Source: Halieaceae bacterium (GTDB lineage: Bacteria > Pseudomonadota > Gammaproteobacteria > Pseudomonadales > Halieaceae). From it: 35,391 bases of DNA. The notes under the pieces were generated by a model. That model had not been told where the DNA came from and ran no database searches. It was given only the letters and a program-made list of their open reading frames with translations. This document shows positions 1 through 8,262 of this stretch, one piece after another. The position numbers and the translations under genes are program-made. Position 1 is the first letter of the stretch; every line of letters begins with the position of its first letter. The stretch spans positions 1-35,391 of the forward strand of contig JAPOQD010000017.1 in assembly GCA_026710905.1 (NCBI GenBank). Direction: 5' to 3'.

Positions 1-149
1 GCGTTGCAGCGCCGCTGTGGCGGGGCGCACGGACGGAAAGACGCTGAAGGCATAGTTGACACTATGTCGAAGCGGCTTGGAGGAGTACGCCCCGCCACGG
101 CGAGTGATGCGGCGGCCACAGCAGGAGGTTGGTGAGATATGCGGGTTAG
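1..149. repeat. Palindromic dispersed element, copy A (one end outside window)
   Basis: No gene lies here. The stretch folds as a long hairpin: arm 10-27 (CGCCGCTGTGGCGGGGCG) pairs with arm 88-102 (CGCCCCGCCACGGCG). Inside is a small hairpin, CATAGT (51-56), 4-nt loop, ACTATG (61-66). It is followed after about 34 nt by an end motif ATATGCGGGTTAG (137-149). The reverse complement of 18501-18749 has the same order: arm, CATAGT-N4-ACTATG core, arm, about 30 nt, ATATGCGGGCTAG. The outer arms differ in sequence but still pair. I read it as a decayed copy of the same non-coding mobile or IS-derived element; its other end would lie before base 1. Confidence 0.6.
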
Positions 150-297
150 GAACGAACCCTGCCGATACAGCCACTGGACCGGCTCCAGCAATTAATCGCA
201 CCGTGCCTGGCAGAGAGCAGGTGTTTTACCGATGCAGTCCACCGGCGTTTCTGGTATTTTTAGCAACCGCAACATTCGACTCTCAGGAAACCTCAAA

Positions 298-1728
298 ATG
301 AATGCGCCGGAAAAGATTGACGCGCTGCAAGTACAGCAACAGGCCGAGCGGGAAATTTCCCTGCTGATCGACCGTTCGCGCGCCGCCCAGCAGCAAATCG
401 CCGAATACACCCAACAACAGGTGGACGAACTGATCACCGCCATGGTCTACGCCGTGGCCCGGGACGACCGCGCCGAACAGATCGCCCGGTTCACGATTGA
501 AGAAACCCAGTTGGGGAATTACCAGGGCAAATATCTCAAGATTCATCGCAAGACCCGGGCCGCGCTGATGGACATCATCGACGACAAATCCGTCGGTGTG
601 ATCGAGGAGGATACCCAGCGCAACATCGTCAAGATCGCCAAGCCGGTGGGGGTGATCGGCGCCCTGGCTCCTTCCACCAACCCGGAAGCGACCCCGGTGA
701 TCAAGGCCATTGCGGCGGTGAAAGGGCGCAATTCCATCATCATTGCCCCCCATCCAAGGGCCAAGCTCACCAACAAGATGATCTGCGATTTCCTGCGCGA
801 GGCCCTGCTCGCCTGCGGCGCGCCCGCGGACCTGGTAATCGGTATCGAAACCCCGACCCTGGAGCTGACCAATGAACTCATGCGCCAGTGTGACCGGGTG
901 CTGGCCACCGGCGGCGGCGCCATGGTCAAGGCGGCCTATTCCAGCGGCACTCCGGCCCTGGGCGTTGGTGTGGGCAATGCCTGCATCACGGTGGATGACA
1001 CCGCCGACCTCGACGAAGCCGCGGAGAAAATCCGTATCTCCAAAACCCTGGATCTGGCGGCTTCCTGTTCTGCCGACAATTCGGTTTTGGTGTTCGAGTC
1101 GATCCATGACCAACTACTGGAGAGATTGCGCCAGCAGGGCGGTCATGTGCTGAACGCAGAGGAGAAACAGAAACTTCAGGACACCATCTGGGTGGATGGC
1201 TATCTCAATACCGCCATCGTCGCCCAGCCTGTCGAGAAGATCGCCGCCATGGCGGGTATCGAACTGCCCGATGAGACGCAGTTCTTGATCGTTCCTGAAA
1301 CCGGCGCCGGGCCTGATCATCCGTTCTCCGGGGAAAAGCTGTCGGTGGTCATGGCGCTGTACAAGGTCAAGGACATTGACGACGCCATCCGCGTCACCAA
1401 CCTGATCCAGGCCTACCAGGGGCAGGGCCATTCCTGCGGCATCTACTCCTACAGCGATGACAATATCATGAGCTTTGCTCACGCCACCCGAACCTCGCGG
1501 GTCATGGTCAACCAGCCGCAGGCCGCGTCCAACAGCGGCAACCTGTGGAATGGCATGCGCCAGACCTTCTCCCTGGGTTGCGGTTCCTGGGGTGGCAATG
1601 CCACTCACCACAATATCACCTGGCGTGACCTGATTAACGAGACCTGGGTATCCAAACCCCTGGAAAACAGCAAGGAAATACCACCTGACCAGGAACTGTT
1701 CGGTGCGGTGATGGCCAAGTTCGATTAA
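298..1728 (+). CDS. CoA-acylating aldehyde dehydrogenase (AdhE-N/EutE/SauS-like)
   Basis: A 476-residue NAD(P)-dependent aldehyde dehydrogenase of the CoA-acylating branch (acetaldehyde or sulfoacetaldehyde dehydrogenase, acylating). It would oxidise an aldehyde to an acyl-CoA in the cytosol. Visible marks: the KPVGVIGALAPSTNP segment near residue 115, the TGGGAMVKAAYSSG segment near 204-217, GVGVGNA near 222-228, and the catalytic cysteine C257 in SCSADNSV. I chose ATG 298 because AGGAAA sits just upstream and the family begins about here; the frame is open back to 232. The GTG of the acyl-CoA dehydrogenase follows after 2 bp. In this valine cluster it takes the place expected for methylmalonate-semialdehyde dehydrogenase (MmsA), but it has the AdhE-like rather than the MmsA-like motif set. 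The true substrate is inferred only; sulfoacetaldehyde remains possible by homology. Confidence 0.85.
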   Translation: MNAPEKIDALQVQQQAEREISLLIDRSRAAQQQIAEYTQQQVDELITAMVYAVARDDRAEQIARFTIEETQLGNYQGKYLKIHRKTRAALMDIIDDKSVGVIEEDTQRNIVKIAKPVGVIGALAPSTNPEATPVIKAIAAVKGRNSIIIAPHPRAKLTNKMICDFLREALLACGAPADLVIGIETPTLELTNELMRQCDRVLATGGGAMVKAAYSSGTPALGVGVGNACITVDDTADLDEAAEKIRISKTLDLAASCSADNSVLVFESIHDQLLERLRQQGGHVLNAEEKQKLQDTIWVDGYLNTAIVAQPVEKIAAMAGIELPDETQFLIVPETGAGPDHPFSGEKLSVVMALYKVKDIDDAIRVTNLIQAYQGQGHSCGIYSYSDDNIMSFAHATRTSRVMVNQPQAASNSGNLWNGMRQTFSLGCGSWGGNATHHNITWRDLINETWVSKPLENSKEIPPDQELFGAVMAKFD

Positions 1729-1730
1729 CC

Positions 1731-2891
1731 GTGGATTTCTCCCTGTCCCAGCAGCAGCGGGCCTTCGTTGATAGCGCGCGCACATTTTCCGAACGCGCCC
1801 TGGCGCCTAATGCCGCGCATTGGGATGCAGCGGCCCTGTTTCCGAAAGACGTCCTGCGCGAGGCTGGCGAACTGGGTTTCATGGGGATGTATACCCCCGA
1901 ACGGGCGGGCGGGCTGGAACTGTCGCGCCTTGATGCCAGCCTGATCGTTGAAGAACTTGCCCGTGGCTGCACCACCACCGCGGCCTTTCTCACCATCCAC
2001 AATATGGCCACCAACATGGCCGGGCGCTATTGCCAGCCTTCGGTCATCGATCAATGGTGCCCCGGCCTGGTGAGCGGCGAGTTGCTGGCGTCCTATTGTC
2101 TCACCGAATCCGGAGCCGGCTCGGATGCAGCCTCGCTGCGCACCAGCGCGGTGCTGGACGGAGATCACTACGTGGTCAACGGCAGCAAGGCGTTTATTTC
2201 CGGGGCTGGGCAAACGGACGTACTGGTGGTGATGCTGCGCACCGGAGGCGCCGGTCCCAAGGGCATCACCGCCTTGCTGGTTCCGGCCACGGCCGAGGGC
2301 ATCTCCTATGGCAAGAAAGAAAGCAAGATGGGCTGGAACGCGCAGCCTACCTGCAGCATCAATTTCGATAATGTACGGGTACCGGCCGCCAACCGGCTGG
2401 GGGCGGAAGGGCAGGGTTTCGCCATCGCCATGGAGGGCCTGGACGGGGGCCGCATCAATATCGCCACCTGCTCGGTGGGCACAGCCCGGCAGGCCCTGGA
2501 AGAAGCCACGGCCTACGTGCGGGAGCGCAAGCAATTCGGCCGGGCCATCAGCGAATTCCAGTCCGCCCAATTTACCCTGGCGGACATGCTGACGGAACTG
2601 GTCGCGGCCCGGCAGATGATCCGCCTGTCGGCGGCCAAGCTGGACAGCGGCGATGCGGAGGCCACCAGTTACTGCGCCATGGCCAAACGCTTTGCCACGG
2701 ATATGGGCTTCAAAGTGTGTAACGATGCCCTGCAATTGTTCGGCGGCTATGGTTATATGAAGGAGTACCCGCTGGAGCGCCATGTGCGCGACACCCGGGT
2801 GCATCAAATTCTGGAAGGAACCAACGAAATCATGCGGGTCATTGTGTCCCGCAGAATGTTGATGGAAGGCGCCCTGGAGGTTATCACATGA
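1731..2891 (+). CDS. Acyl-CoA dehydrogenase, probably isobutyryl-CoA dehydrogenase
   Basis: A 386-residue FAD flavoenzyme, normal length for the family, that introduces a 2,3 double bond into a short branched acyl-CoA and passes electrons to ETF. An N-terminal helical domain leads to SYCLTESGAGSDAASLRT (about residues 120-137, FAD/substrate loop), then the middle beta domain, RKQFGRAISEFQ (about 266-277) and QLFGGYGYMKEYPLERHVRD. The catalytic base is probably E362 in LEGTNEIMR. Start is GTG 1731, 2 bp after the preceding stop, with no strong ribosome site, so coupling to the upstream gene is likely. The stop overlaps the next ATG. The neighbours (hydroxyisobutyryl-CoA hydrolase, hydroxyisobutyrate dehydrogenase) point to isobutyryl-CoA, giving methacrylyl-CoA in valine degradation; 2-methylbutyryl-CoA is the main alternative. 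Confidence 0.9.
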   Translation: MDFSLSQQQRAFVDSARTFSERALAPNAAHWDAAALFPKDVLREAGELGFMGMYTPERAGGLELSRLDASLIVEELARGCTTTAAFLTIHNMATNMAGRYCQPSVIDQWCPGLVSGELLASYCLTESGAGSDAASLRTSAVLDGDHYVVNGSKAFISGAGQTDVLVVMLRTGGAGPKGITALLVPATAEGISYGKKESKMGWNAQPTCSINFDNVRVPAANRLGAEGQGFAIAMEGLDGGRINIATCSVGTARQALEEATAYVRERKQFGRAISEFQSAQFTLADMLTELVAARQMIRLSAAKLDSGDAEATSYCAMAKRFATDMGFKVCNDALQLFGGYGYMKEYPLERHVRDTRVHQILEGTNEIMRVIVSRRMLMEGALEVIT

Positions 2892-3676
2892 GTTTCAGCA
2901 CATCCGATAAATTGAAAGTGGAAATCAGCGGGCGCACCGCCCTGGTGGTCATCGATAATCCGGCCGCCAATACCTGGGATACGGAAAGCCTGCCGGCGCT
3001 GGAACAACTGGTGGAAAAACTGAATGCCGAGCGCTCCATTTTCGCCCTGGTGATTACTGGCGCCGGTGACAAGTTCTTCTCCGCCGGCGCCGACCTCAAG
3101 CTGTTCGCCGACGGCGACCCCGGGGCCGCCAGGGAAATGGCCGAGTTGTTTGGCAAGGCCTTCGAGCGGCTGGCGGATTTTCGCGGGGTATCCATCGCCG
3201 CCGTCAATGGGTTCGCCATGGGCGGCGGCCTGGAGACGGCCCTGGCCTGTGACCTCCGCATCGCCGAGGAACAGGCCCAACTCGCCCTGCCGGAAGCGAA
3301 AGTCGGCCTGCTGCCCTGCGCCGGCGGCACCCAGCGCCTGTCCTGGCTGGTGGGCGAGGGCTGGGCCAAGAAAATCATTCTCTGTGGTGAACGGGTTGAT
3401 GCGGCTACGGCCCTGCGCATCGGCCTGGTGGAAGAAGTAACGCCGCGTGGCGGCGCGCTGCAGCGCGCCATGGAACTGGCCGGGCAGGTGGGCGGGCAGA
3501 GCCCCATCTCCGTGACCTACTGCAAGGAACTGATTCATCGGGCCCGCGACCACGCGCTCGGCGATGCCCTGCCCCATGAGCGGCAAAAATTCGTTGATCT
3601 GTTCAGTACCGAAGATCAGCGCGAGGGAGTCAATGCTTTCCTGGAGAAGCGCAAACCCGAATGGAAAAACGGCTGA
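2888..3676 (+). CDS. Enoyl-CoA hydratase (crotonase), likely methacrylyl-CoA hydratase
   Basis: A 262-residue crotonase-fold protein with both catalytic glutamates of true hydratases. The first is in NGFAMGGGLETALACDLRIA (the position of rat hydratase E144) and the second in LALPEAKVGLLPCAGGTQRL (the position of E164). The oxyanion-hole segment AGADLKLFADGD is also intact. ATG 2888 overlaps the acyl-CoA dehydrogenase stop (ATGA), so translation is coupled. In this operon the obvious reaction is hydration of methacrylyl-CoA to 3-hydroxyisobutyryl-CoA, the substrate of the hydrolase at 3782. A general short-chain enoyl-CoA hydratase would look the same. A 105-bp repeat copy separates it from the next gene. 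Confidence 0.88.
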   Translation: MSFSTSDKLKVEISGRTALVVIDNPAANTWDTESLPALEQLVEKLNAERSIFALVITGAGDKFFSAGADLKLFADGDPGAAREMAELFGKAFERLADFRGVSIAAVNGFAMGGGLETALACDLRIAEEQAQLALPEAKVGLLPCAGGTQRLSWLVGEGWAKKIILCGERVDAATALRIGLVEEVTPRGGALQRAMELAGQVGGQSPISVTYCKELIHRARDHALGDALPHERQKFVDLFSTEDQREGVNAFLEKRKPEWKNG

Positions 3677-3689
3677 TGTCCACGGTGTT

Positions 3690-3794
3690 CAGCGCACGTT
3701 GTAACCGTGGCGCGGGAATAACACGAATAACTTTTTGACAGACGTGAACTTTCTCAACAACCTCAAGCGATCTGACGCCAAATGCCGGCCCTAG
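3690..3794. repeat. Partial dispersed repeat, copy C (one end only)
   Basis: This 105-bp stretch aligns end to end with the last 106 bp of the element at 18501-18749. Shared blocks include CAGCGCAC followed by GTAACCGTG, then GTGAACTTTCT (3744 on; ATGAACTTTCT in the other copy), and the 16-bp run AACCTCAAGCGATCTG (3759-3774), with the end motif ATGCCGGCCCTAG against ATGCGGGCTAG. Only this half is present; the hairpin half seen at 18544-18625 is absent. It fills the gap between the crotonase and the hydrolase, and its terminal ATG is the apparent start codon of the hydrolase. Confidence 0.7.
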
Positions 3795-4891
3795 TTCTGT
3801 TTGAAGAAACTGCCGGCGTCGTCGGCAAGCTGGGCTGCATCACCCTGAATGCCCCGGCCACCCTGAATTCACTGACCCTGGAGATGGTGGACCTGATCCA
3901 GGCGCGGCTGGACGCTTGGCGCGAAGACCCGGAGCTGGCGGCAATCTTCATCGTTGGCGCCGGGGAAAAAGGGCTCTGCGCAGGTGGTGATGTGCAGGCT
4001 TTGCGCAATTCTTCCCTTGCTCAACCCGGCGGCCCCTGTGAATACGCCGAGGCCTTCTTCGCCAGGGAATACCGGATGAATTACAGCCTGCACACCTATC
4101 CCAAACCGTTGATTTGCTGGGGGCACGGCATTGTCATGGGCGGCGGCCTCGGGATCCTGGCGGGCTGCTCTCACCGGGTGGTGACCGAACGCACCCGTAT
4201 CGCCATGCCGGAAGTCGGCATCGCCCTGTTCCCGGACGTAGGCGGCAGTTGGTTCCTGAATCATATGCCCGGCAAGACCGGTGAGTTTCTGGCGCTGACC
4301 GGAGCTTCCATCAACGCCGCCGACGCCTTGTTCACCGGGATAGGAGACCGCTTTATCTCCAGTGAAATGGAATGCGCTGTTCTGGAACAACTGGGCCGGC
4401 AGCATTGGCTTGCCGACGCTGAGGCCAACCACGCCCTGGTGCGCGGCGTATTGCAGGATTTTGCCGAAAGAAGTAGCGAGGCCCTACCCGGTGGGCAGGT
4501 CGAGCCGCATCTGGAACTCATCAACAGTCTGTGCGATACCGAAAATGTGCATGTTCTGATCGATAACATTTGCAGCCTGGTAACGGACGACCCCTGGCTG
4601 GTTCGGGCCAGGGACAACCTGGCTGCCGGGTCGCCGCTGGCTGCGTGCTGGATCTATCGGCAGTTGCGGGAGACCCGGCACGCCTCTCTTCGGGAAGTGT
4701 TTCAGGCGGAAATCCAGTTGGTCACCAACATCATCCGCTACCCGGAATTTGCCGAGGGGGTACGTGCGCTGCTGGTCGACAAGGACCGCAAGCCGGCCTG
4801 GGCCTATCCGGCTTCGCGGCAGGTGCCCGATGCCGTGCTGGACAAGTTTTTTACCGCACCCTGGGAACGCAACCCGCTGGCGGATTTGTAG
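3782..4891 (+). CDS. 3-hydroxyisobutyryl-CoA hydrolase
   Basis: A 369-residue crotonase-superfamily thioesterase that releases CoA from 3-hydroxyisobutyryl-CoA in valine catabolism. The N-terminus LFEETAGVVGKLGCITLNAPATLNSL, the oxyanion segment GLCAGGDVQAL, the GHGIVMGGGLGI loop and the catalytic block IAMPEVGIALFPDVGGSWFLN (Glu and Asp as in human HIBCH) are all present. The length and long helical C-terminus separate it from hydratases. ATG 3782 is the first start after an in-frame stop at 3773; there is no good ribosome site in front. The start codon lies inside the end of repeat copy C, so the first few codons (MPALV) may be recruited from the element. The product feeds the dehydrogenase at 5023. 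Confidence 0.92.
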   Translation: MPALVLFEETAGVVGKLGCITLNAPATLNSLTLEMVDLIQARLDAWREDPELAAIFIVGAGEKGLCAGGDVQALRNSSLAQPGGPCEYAEAFFAREYRMNYSLHTYPKPLICWGHGIVMGGGLGILAGCSHRVVTERTRIAMPEVGIALFPDVGGSWFLNHMPGKTGEFLALTGASINAADALFTGIGDRFISSEMECAVLEQLGRQHWLADAEANHALVRGVLQDFAERSSEALPGGQVEPHLELINSLCDTENVHVLIDNICSLVTDDPWLVRARDNLAAGSPLAACWIYRQLRETRHASLREVFQAEIQLVTNIIRYPEFAEGVRALLVDKDRKPAWAYPASRQVPDAVLDKFFTAPWERNPLADL

Positions 4892-5022
4892 GGTGGATCT
4901 CGACAGGCTCGTACTTTCAGACGGGGCGAGAAGCAAGACCACAAACGAGTCCGGGCAAGGCCTGGTTACGTGGCGAGTGCTGTTTACACAGACCAATTTG
5001 GAAATAACTGCAGGAGACAATC

Positions 5023-5907
5023 ATGGCGGCCATAGCATTTATCGGCCTCGGTAATATGGGCGGACCGATGGCCGCAAACCTGGTTCGCGCCGCTCACCAG
5101 GTGACGGTTTTCGACCTGGTTCCGGAAGCTTGCGCCAAGATACAGGAGGCCGGCGCCGAAGTGGCGGACTCGGCTGCGGCCGCGGTGGCCGGATGTGAAT
5201 TTTTGATCAGCATGCTGCCTGCGGGCCGGCATGTAGCGGAGCTTTACACCGGCGTAGATGGCCTGCTCGACCAACTCGACAGCCAGGTCACAGTGCTGGA
5301 TTGCAGCACCATCGACGCGGCCACCGCGCGCGCAACCGGCGAGGCCGCCGGGGAGCGTGGCATCGGCTTCATGGATGCGCCGGTATCCGGCGGCGTGGCT
5401 GCTGCTACCGCGGGCACCCTGGCCTTCATGTGCGGCGGCGAGGCGGAAACTTTTGAGCGCGCCAAAACGGTTCTCGCCGATATGGGCAAGAACATGTTCC
5501 ACGCCGGCCCCGCCGGGGCCGGTCAGGTGGCCAAGGCCTGTAACAACATGTTGCTGGCGATTCACATGATCGGCACCACCGAAGCGCTGGAGATGGGTGC
5601 TCGCAATGGATTGGACCCAGCGGTGCTCTCGCAGATCATGCTGGCCAGTTCCGGGCGCAACTGGTCTCTGGAAGTCTACAACCCCTGGCCCGGGGTGATG
5701 GAATCCGCGCCCGCCAGCAAGGGGTATGCGCCCGGATTCATGGTCGACCTGATGGTCAAGGATCTGGGCCTGGCCATGGAAATGGCCGGCCAGGCGGGGG
5801 TGGACAACCGCATGGGTCAGTTGGCCCGGCAGTTGTACGAGGCCCACCAGCAGCAGGGCAACGGCCGCAGGGATTTCTCCAGTATCCAGGAAATGCTGAG
5901 TGCTTGA
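5023..5907 (+). CDS. mmsB: 3-hydroxyisobutyrate dehydrogenase
   Basis: A 294-residue NAD-dependent beta-hydroxyacid dehydrogenase that oxidises 3-hydroxyisobutyrate to methylmalonate semialdehyde. The N-terminal Rossmann motif FIGLGNMGGPMAANL (residues 6-20), the substrate segment DAPVSGGVAAATAGTL (118-132) and the catalytic lysine K171 in GQVAKACNNMLL are all visible, and the length is standard. A CAGGAG ribosome site precedes ATG 5023. A 131-bp non-coding gap separates it from the hydrolase. Its aldehyde product is the plausible substrate of the acylating dehydrogenase at 298. Confidence 0.93.
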   Translation: MAAIAFIGLGNMGGPMAANLVRAAHQVTVFDLVPEACAKIQEAGAEVADSAAAAVAGCEFLISMLPAGRHVAELYTGVDGLLDQLDSQVTVLDCSTIDAATARATGEAAGERGIGFMDAPVSGGVAAATAGTLAFMCGGEAETFERAKTVLADMGKNMFHAGPAGAGQVAKACNNMLLAIHMIGTTEALEMGARNGLDPAVLSQIMLASSGRNWSLEVYNPWPGVMESAPASKGYAPGFMVDLMVKDLGLAMEMAGQAGVDNRMGQLARQLYEAHQQQGNGRRDFSSIQEMLSA

Positions 5908-5998
5908 TGCGACTGGTGCGACGGATAGCAATCAAGGATCGGCGGCAGGCAACTAGCGATAATTGAAAGCGACAGGCAAGTAAAACAGGAGACCGAAC

Positions 5999-6802
5999 AT
6001 GTCCTATGTGCTGGTGGAAAAACCGCTTCCCCATGTTAGCTGCATTACTCTGAACCGGCCCGAACGGATGAACGCCATGGCCTTCGATGTGATGGTTCCG
6101 TTCAGGGAGGCGCTGGAAGAAGTCAGTTTCGACAACGACACCAGGGTGGTCATTATTACCGGCGCTGGGGAGGGGTTCTGCTCCGGCGCCGACCTGGAAG
6201 ATCCGGGCTGGATGGATATCTTCGACGGACTGACCATGCCCGGCATCGCCCGGCGCGCCATGCGCATCCTCGACGATGTGGTGAAGACGATTCACGGCTT
6301 GCATCAGCCGGTTATCGCCGCCATTAACGGCCCTGCCATCGGCGGTGGGTTTTGCCTTGCAATGGCCGCGGATATCCGCGTGGCCTCGGAGCGCGCCAGG
6401 TTCCGTGCGGCCGGTATCAACAACGGCTTGACCTCGGGAGAACTGGGCCTGAGCTACCTGCTGCCCAAGGCCATCGGCAGCACCAGGGCCTTCGAAATCA
6501 TGCTCAGCGGGCGCGATGTGGATGCCGGGGAAGCGGAGCGAATCGGCATCGTCTCACACTGTGTGGCCCACGAGCGCTTGCTGGAGGAATGTCACGCCAT
6601 TGCCGAGCGTATCATCGGCTACAGCCAACTCGGCGTGGAGTTGAGCAAGCAGTTGCTGTGGGCCGGCCTGGATGCGGGCAGCCTGCCCGCCCACATGAAC
6701 CACGAGGGGCACGCCCAGTTGTTTGTGAGGATGACCACCAAGAATTTCGAGGAGGCAGTCAAGGCTCGGCGGGAAGGGCGCGCGCCGGATTACAAGGATT
6801 GA
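5999..6802 (+). CDS. Crotonase-family protein lacking the two hydratase glutamates
   Basis: A 267-residue enoyl-CoA hydratase/isomerase-family protein. The oxyanion segment GFCSGADLEDPGW and the glycine loop NGPAIGGGFCLAMAADIRVA are intact. The position of the first catalytic glutamate of true hydratases (GGGCELA) reads GGGFCLA, and the second region reads FRAAGINNGLTSGELGLSYLLP rather than a PE-containing block. The LTSGELGLSYLLP form is typical of a subgroup of bacterial EchA proteins without a settled role. Start ATG 5999 has CAGGAG in front. Placement at the end of the valine cluster suggests an acyl-CoA substrate, but simple hydration by the classical mechanism is doubtful; isomerisation or another crotonase reaction is possible. 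Confidence 0.8.
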   Translation: MSYVLVEKPLPHVSCITLNRPERMNAMAFDVMVPFREALEEVSFDNDTRVVIITGAGEGFCSGADLEDPGWMDIFDGLTMPGIARRAMRILDDVVKTIHGLHQPVIAAINGPAIGGGFCLAMAADIRVASERARFRAAGINNGLTSGELGLSYLLPKAIGSTRAFEIMLSGRDVDAGEAERIGIVSHCVAHERLLEECHAIAERIIGYSQLGVELSKQLLWAGLDAGSLPAHMNHEGHAQLFVRMTTKNFEEAVKARREGRAPDYKD

Positions 6803-6880
6803 TCCGGGGCTCTGCTCAGGACCATGCTGCGTTGGTCAAGCGGCTCGAAACTCCCGTTCGTCAATGATATTCTGAAGCTT

Positions 6881-6911
6881 GGCATGTCTCTGCCTGTCTG
6901 ATTGACATGCC
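6881..6911. other. Inverted repeat between valine cluster and cfa
   Basis: GGCATGTC (6881-6888) and GACATGCC (6904-6911) pair perfectly around a 15-nt loop. No T-run follows, so it is a weak terminator candidate. The second arm overlaps a TTGACA (6902-6907) that could be a -35 box for cfa, so an operator is equally possible. Nothing else is recognisable in 6803-7033. Confidence 0.35.
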
Positions 6912-7033
6912 GTGGAAATTAGCGCTAGCAACAATCTGTCAAGCGGTTACTGCCTCTTGTTTCGAATTCTCAAAACCTGGAATTTCGTGGCAAGCTGCAA
7001 ACCCGCCTTGTAAGCAAAGGAGCGTTGAATACC

Positions 7034-8257
7034 ATGTTCCCACTGTCTAACTTGTTACGGCGCTTTGTACGCATCGGCAGCCTGAAAGTTATTGATGCCG
7101 GCGGCAGGGAGCATGTATTTTCCGGTGAGCCGGGACCAAGCGTTACGCTGTCGATCAACAAGCCGTCGCTGTATTACAAGATATTCTTCAACCCCGGGCT
7201 GTACTTCGGCGAGGCCTACATGGACGGAAGCCTGAGATTCGAAAGCGGCAGTCTACGCGACTTCACGGAACTCTATTTTCTTAATGAACAGAGACTTTAC
7301 AGTCATCCCTTTCAAAGACTGGTGCGCCGTATAGCCATTAAATTCCGGCGCTTTCAACAGAATAATTCCATTACCCGGTCGCGGAGAAAGATTGCTCACC
7401 ACTATGACATCGGCAATGCGTTTTACAGATTGTTTCTCGATGAGGACATGCAGTATTCCTGCGCCTATTTTGAAAAGCCGGACAACAGCCTGGAGCAGGC
7501 GCAACAGAACAAAAAACGCCTGGTAGCCGCCAAGCTGGACCTGAAACCGAACCTCAGGATTCTTGATATCGGCAGTGGCTGGGGAGGGCTGGCTCTGTAC
7601 CTTGCATCCCTGGATGAAACTATTGAGGTTCTGGGAGTCACCCTTTCCCAGGAACAGCACCAACTGTCCAACGAGCGAGCGCGCAAAGCAGGCCTCGATG
7701 GGCGGGTGCGCTTCGAGATTCGTGATTACCGGGAATTGGATGGAACTTTCGACCGTATCGTTTCGGTCGGAATGTTCGAGCACGTCGGCGTTCATTACTA
7801 CAAACAGTTCTTTGACAGGGTCGGCGATCTATTACGTGAAGACGGGATCGCCCTGCTGCACGCGATTGGTCATAAAAACCCGCCGGAATACACCAGCGCC
7901 TGGTTGCGAAAATATATCTTTCCGGGTGGCTATACACCGGCATTGTCGGAGGTCTTCGCCGCGACCGAACGCAGCGGCCTCTGGGTCGATGATGTTGAAA
8001 TTCTGCGGCTTCACTACTCCTACACCCTGCGCGAGTGGAATCGCAGATTTTGGGAAAACTACGACGCCGTGGAGGAAATGTTCGATACGAGGTTTTGCAG
8101 GATGTGGGAGTTTTACCTGACTATCTCGGAGGAATTGTTCCGCAGCGGTTCGCGGCTGGTGTTTCAGATGCAGCTTTCCCGCAGACGCGACGCGATGCCC
8201 ATTACCAGAGACTACATCGGCGAGAACCAACAGAAATTACGGGAGCTTGGCGTTTAG
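7034..8257 (+). CDS. cfa: Cyclopropane-fatty-acyl-phospholipid synthase
   Basis: A 407-residue SAM-dependent enzyme that adds a methylene bridge across the double bond of unsaturated acyl chains in membrane phospholipids. The N-terminal lipid-binding domain is followed by IAHHYDIGNAFYRLFLDEDMQYSCAYF (about 120-146), the SAM-binding motif LDIGSGWGGLALYLA (177-191), and the GMFEHVGVHYYKQFF segment characteristic of CFA synthases. AAGGAG at 7017-7022 lies 11 nt before ATG 7034; an in-frame TTG at 7025 is too close to it to be the start. It ends 5 bp from the convergent ATPase gene. Some family members make other branched or methylated lipids. Confidence 0.93.
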   Translation: MFPLSNLLRRFVRIGSLKVIDAGGREHVFSGEPGPSVTLSINKPSLYYKIFFNPGLYFGEAYMDGSLRFESGSLRDFTELYFLNEQRLYSHPFQRLVRRIAIKFRRFQQNNSITRSRRKIAHHYDIGNAFYRLFLDEDMQYSCAYFEKPDNSLEQAQQNKKRLVAAKLDLKPNLRILDIGSGWGGLALYLASLDETIEVLGVTLSQEQHQLSNERARKAGLDGRVRFEIRDYRELDGTFDRIVSVGMFEHVGVHYYKQFFDRVGDLLREDGIALLHAIGHKNPPEYTSAWLRKYIFPGGYTPALSEVFAATERSGLWVDDVEILRLHYSYTLREWNRRFWENYDAVEEMFDTRFCRMWEFYLTISEELFRSGSRLVFQMQLSRRRDAMPITRDYIGENQQKLRELGV

Positions 8258-8262
8258 CCCGT

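Noticed and set aside
1725-2807. 360-codon minus-strand frame over the acyl-CoA dehydrogenase
   Set aside because: Compositional shadow; low-complexity His/Gln/Gly-rich translation.
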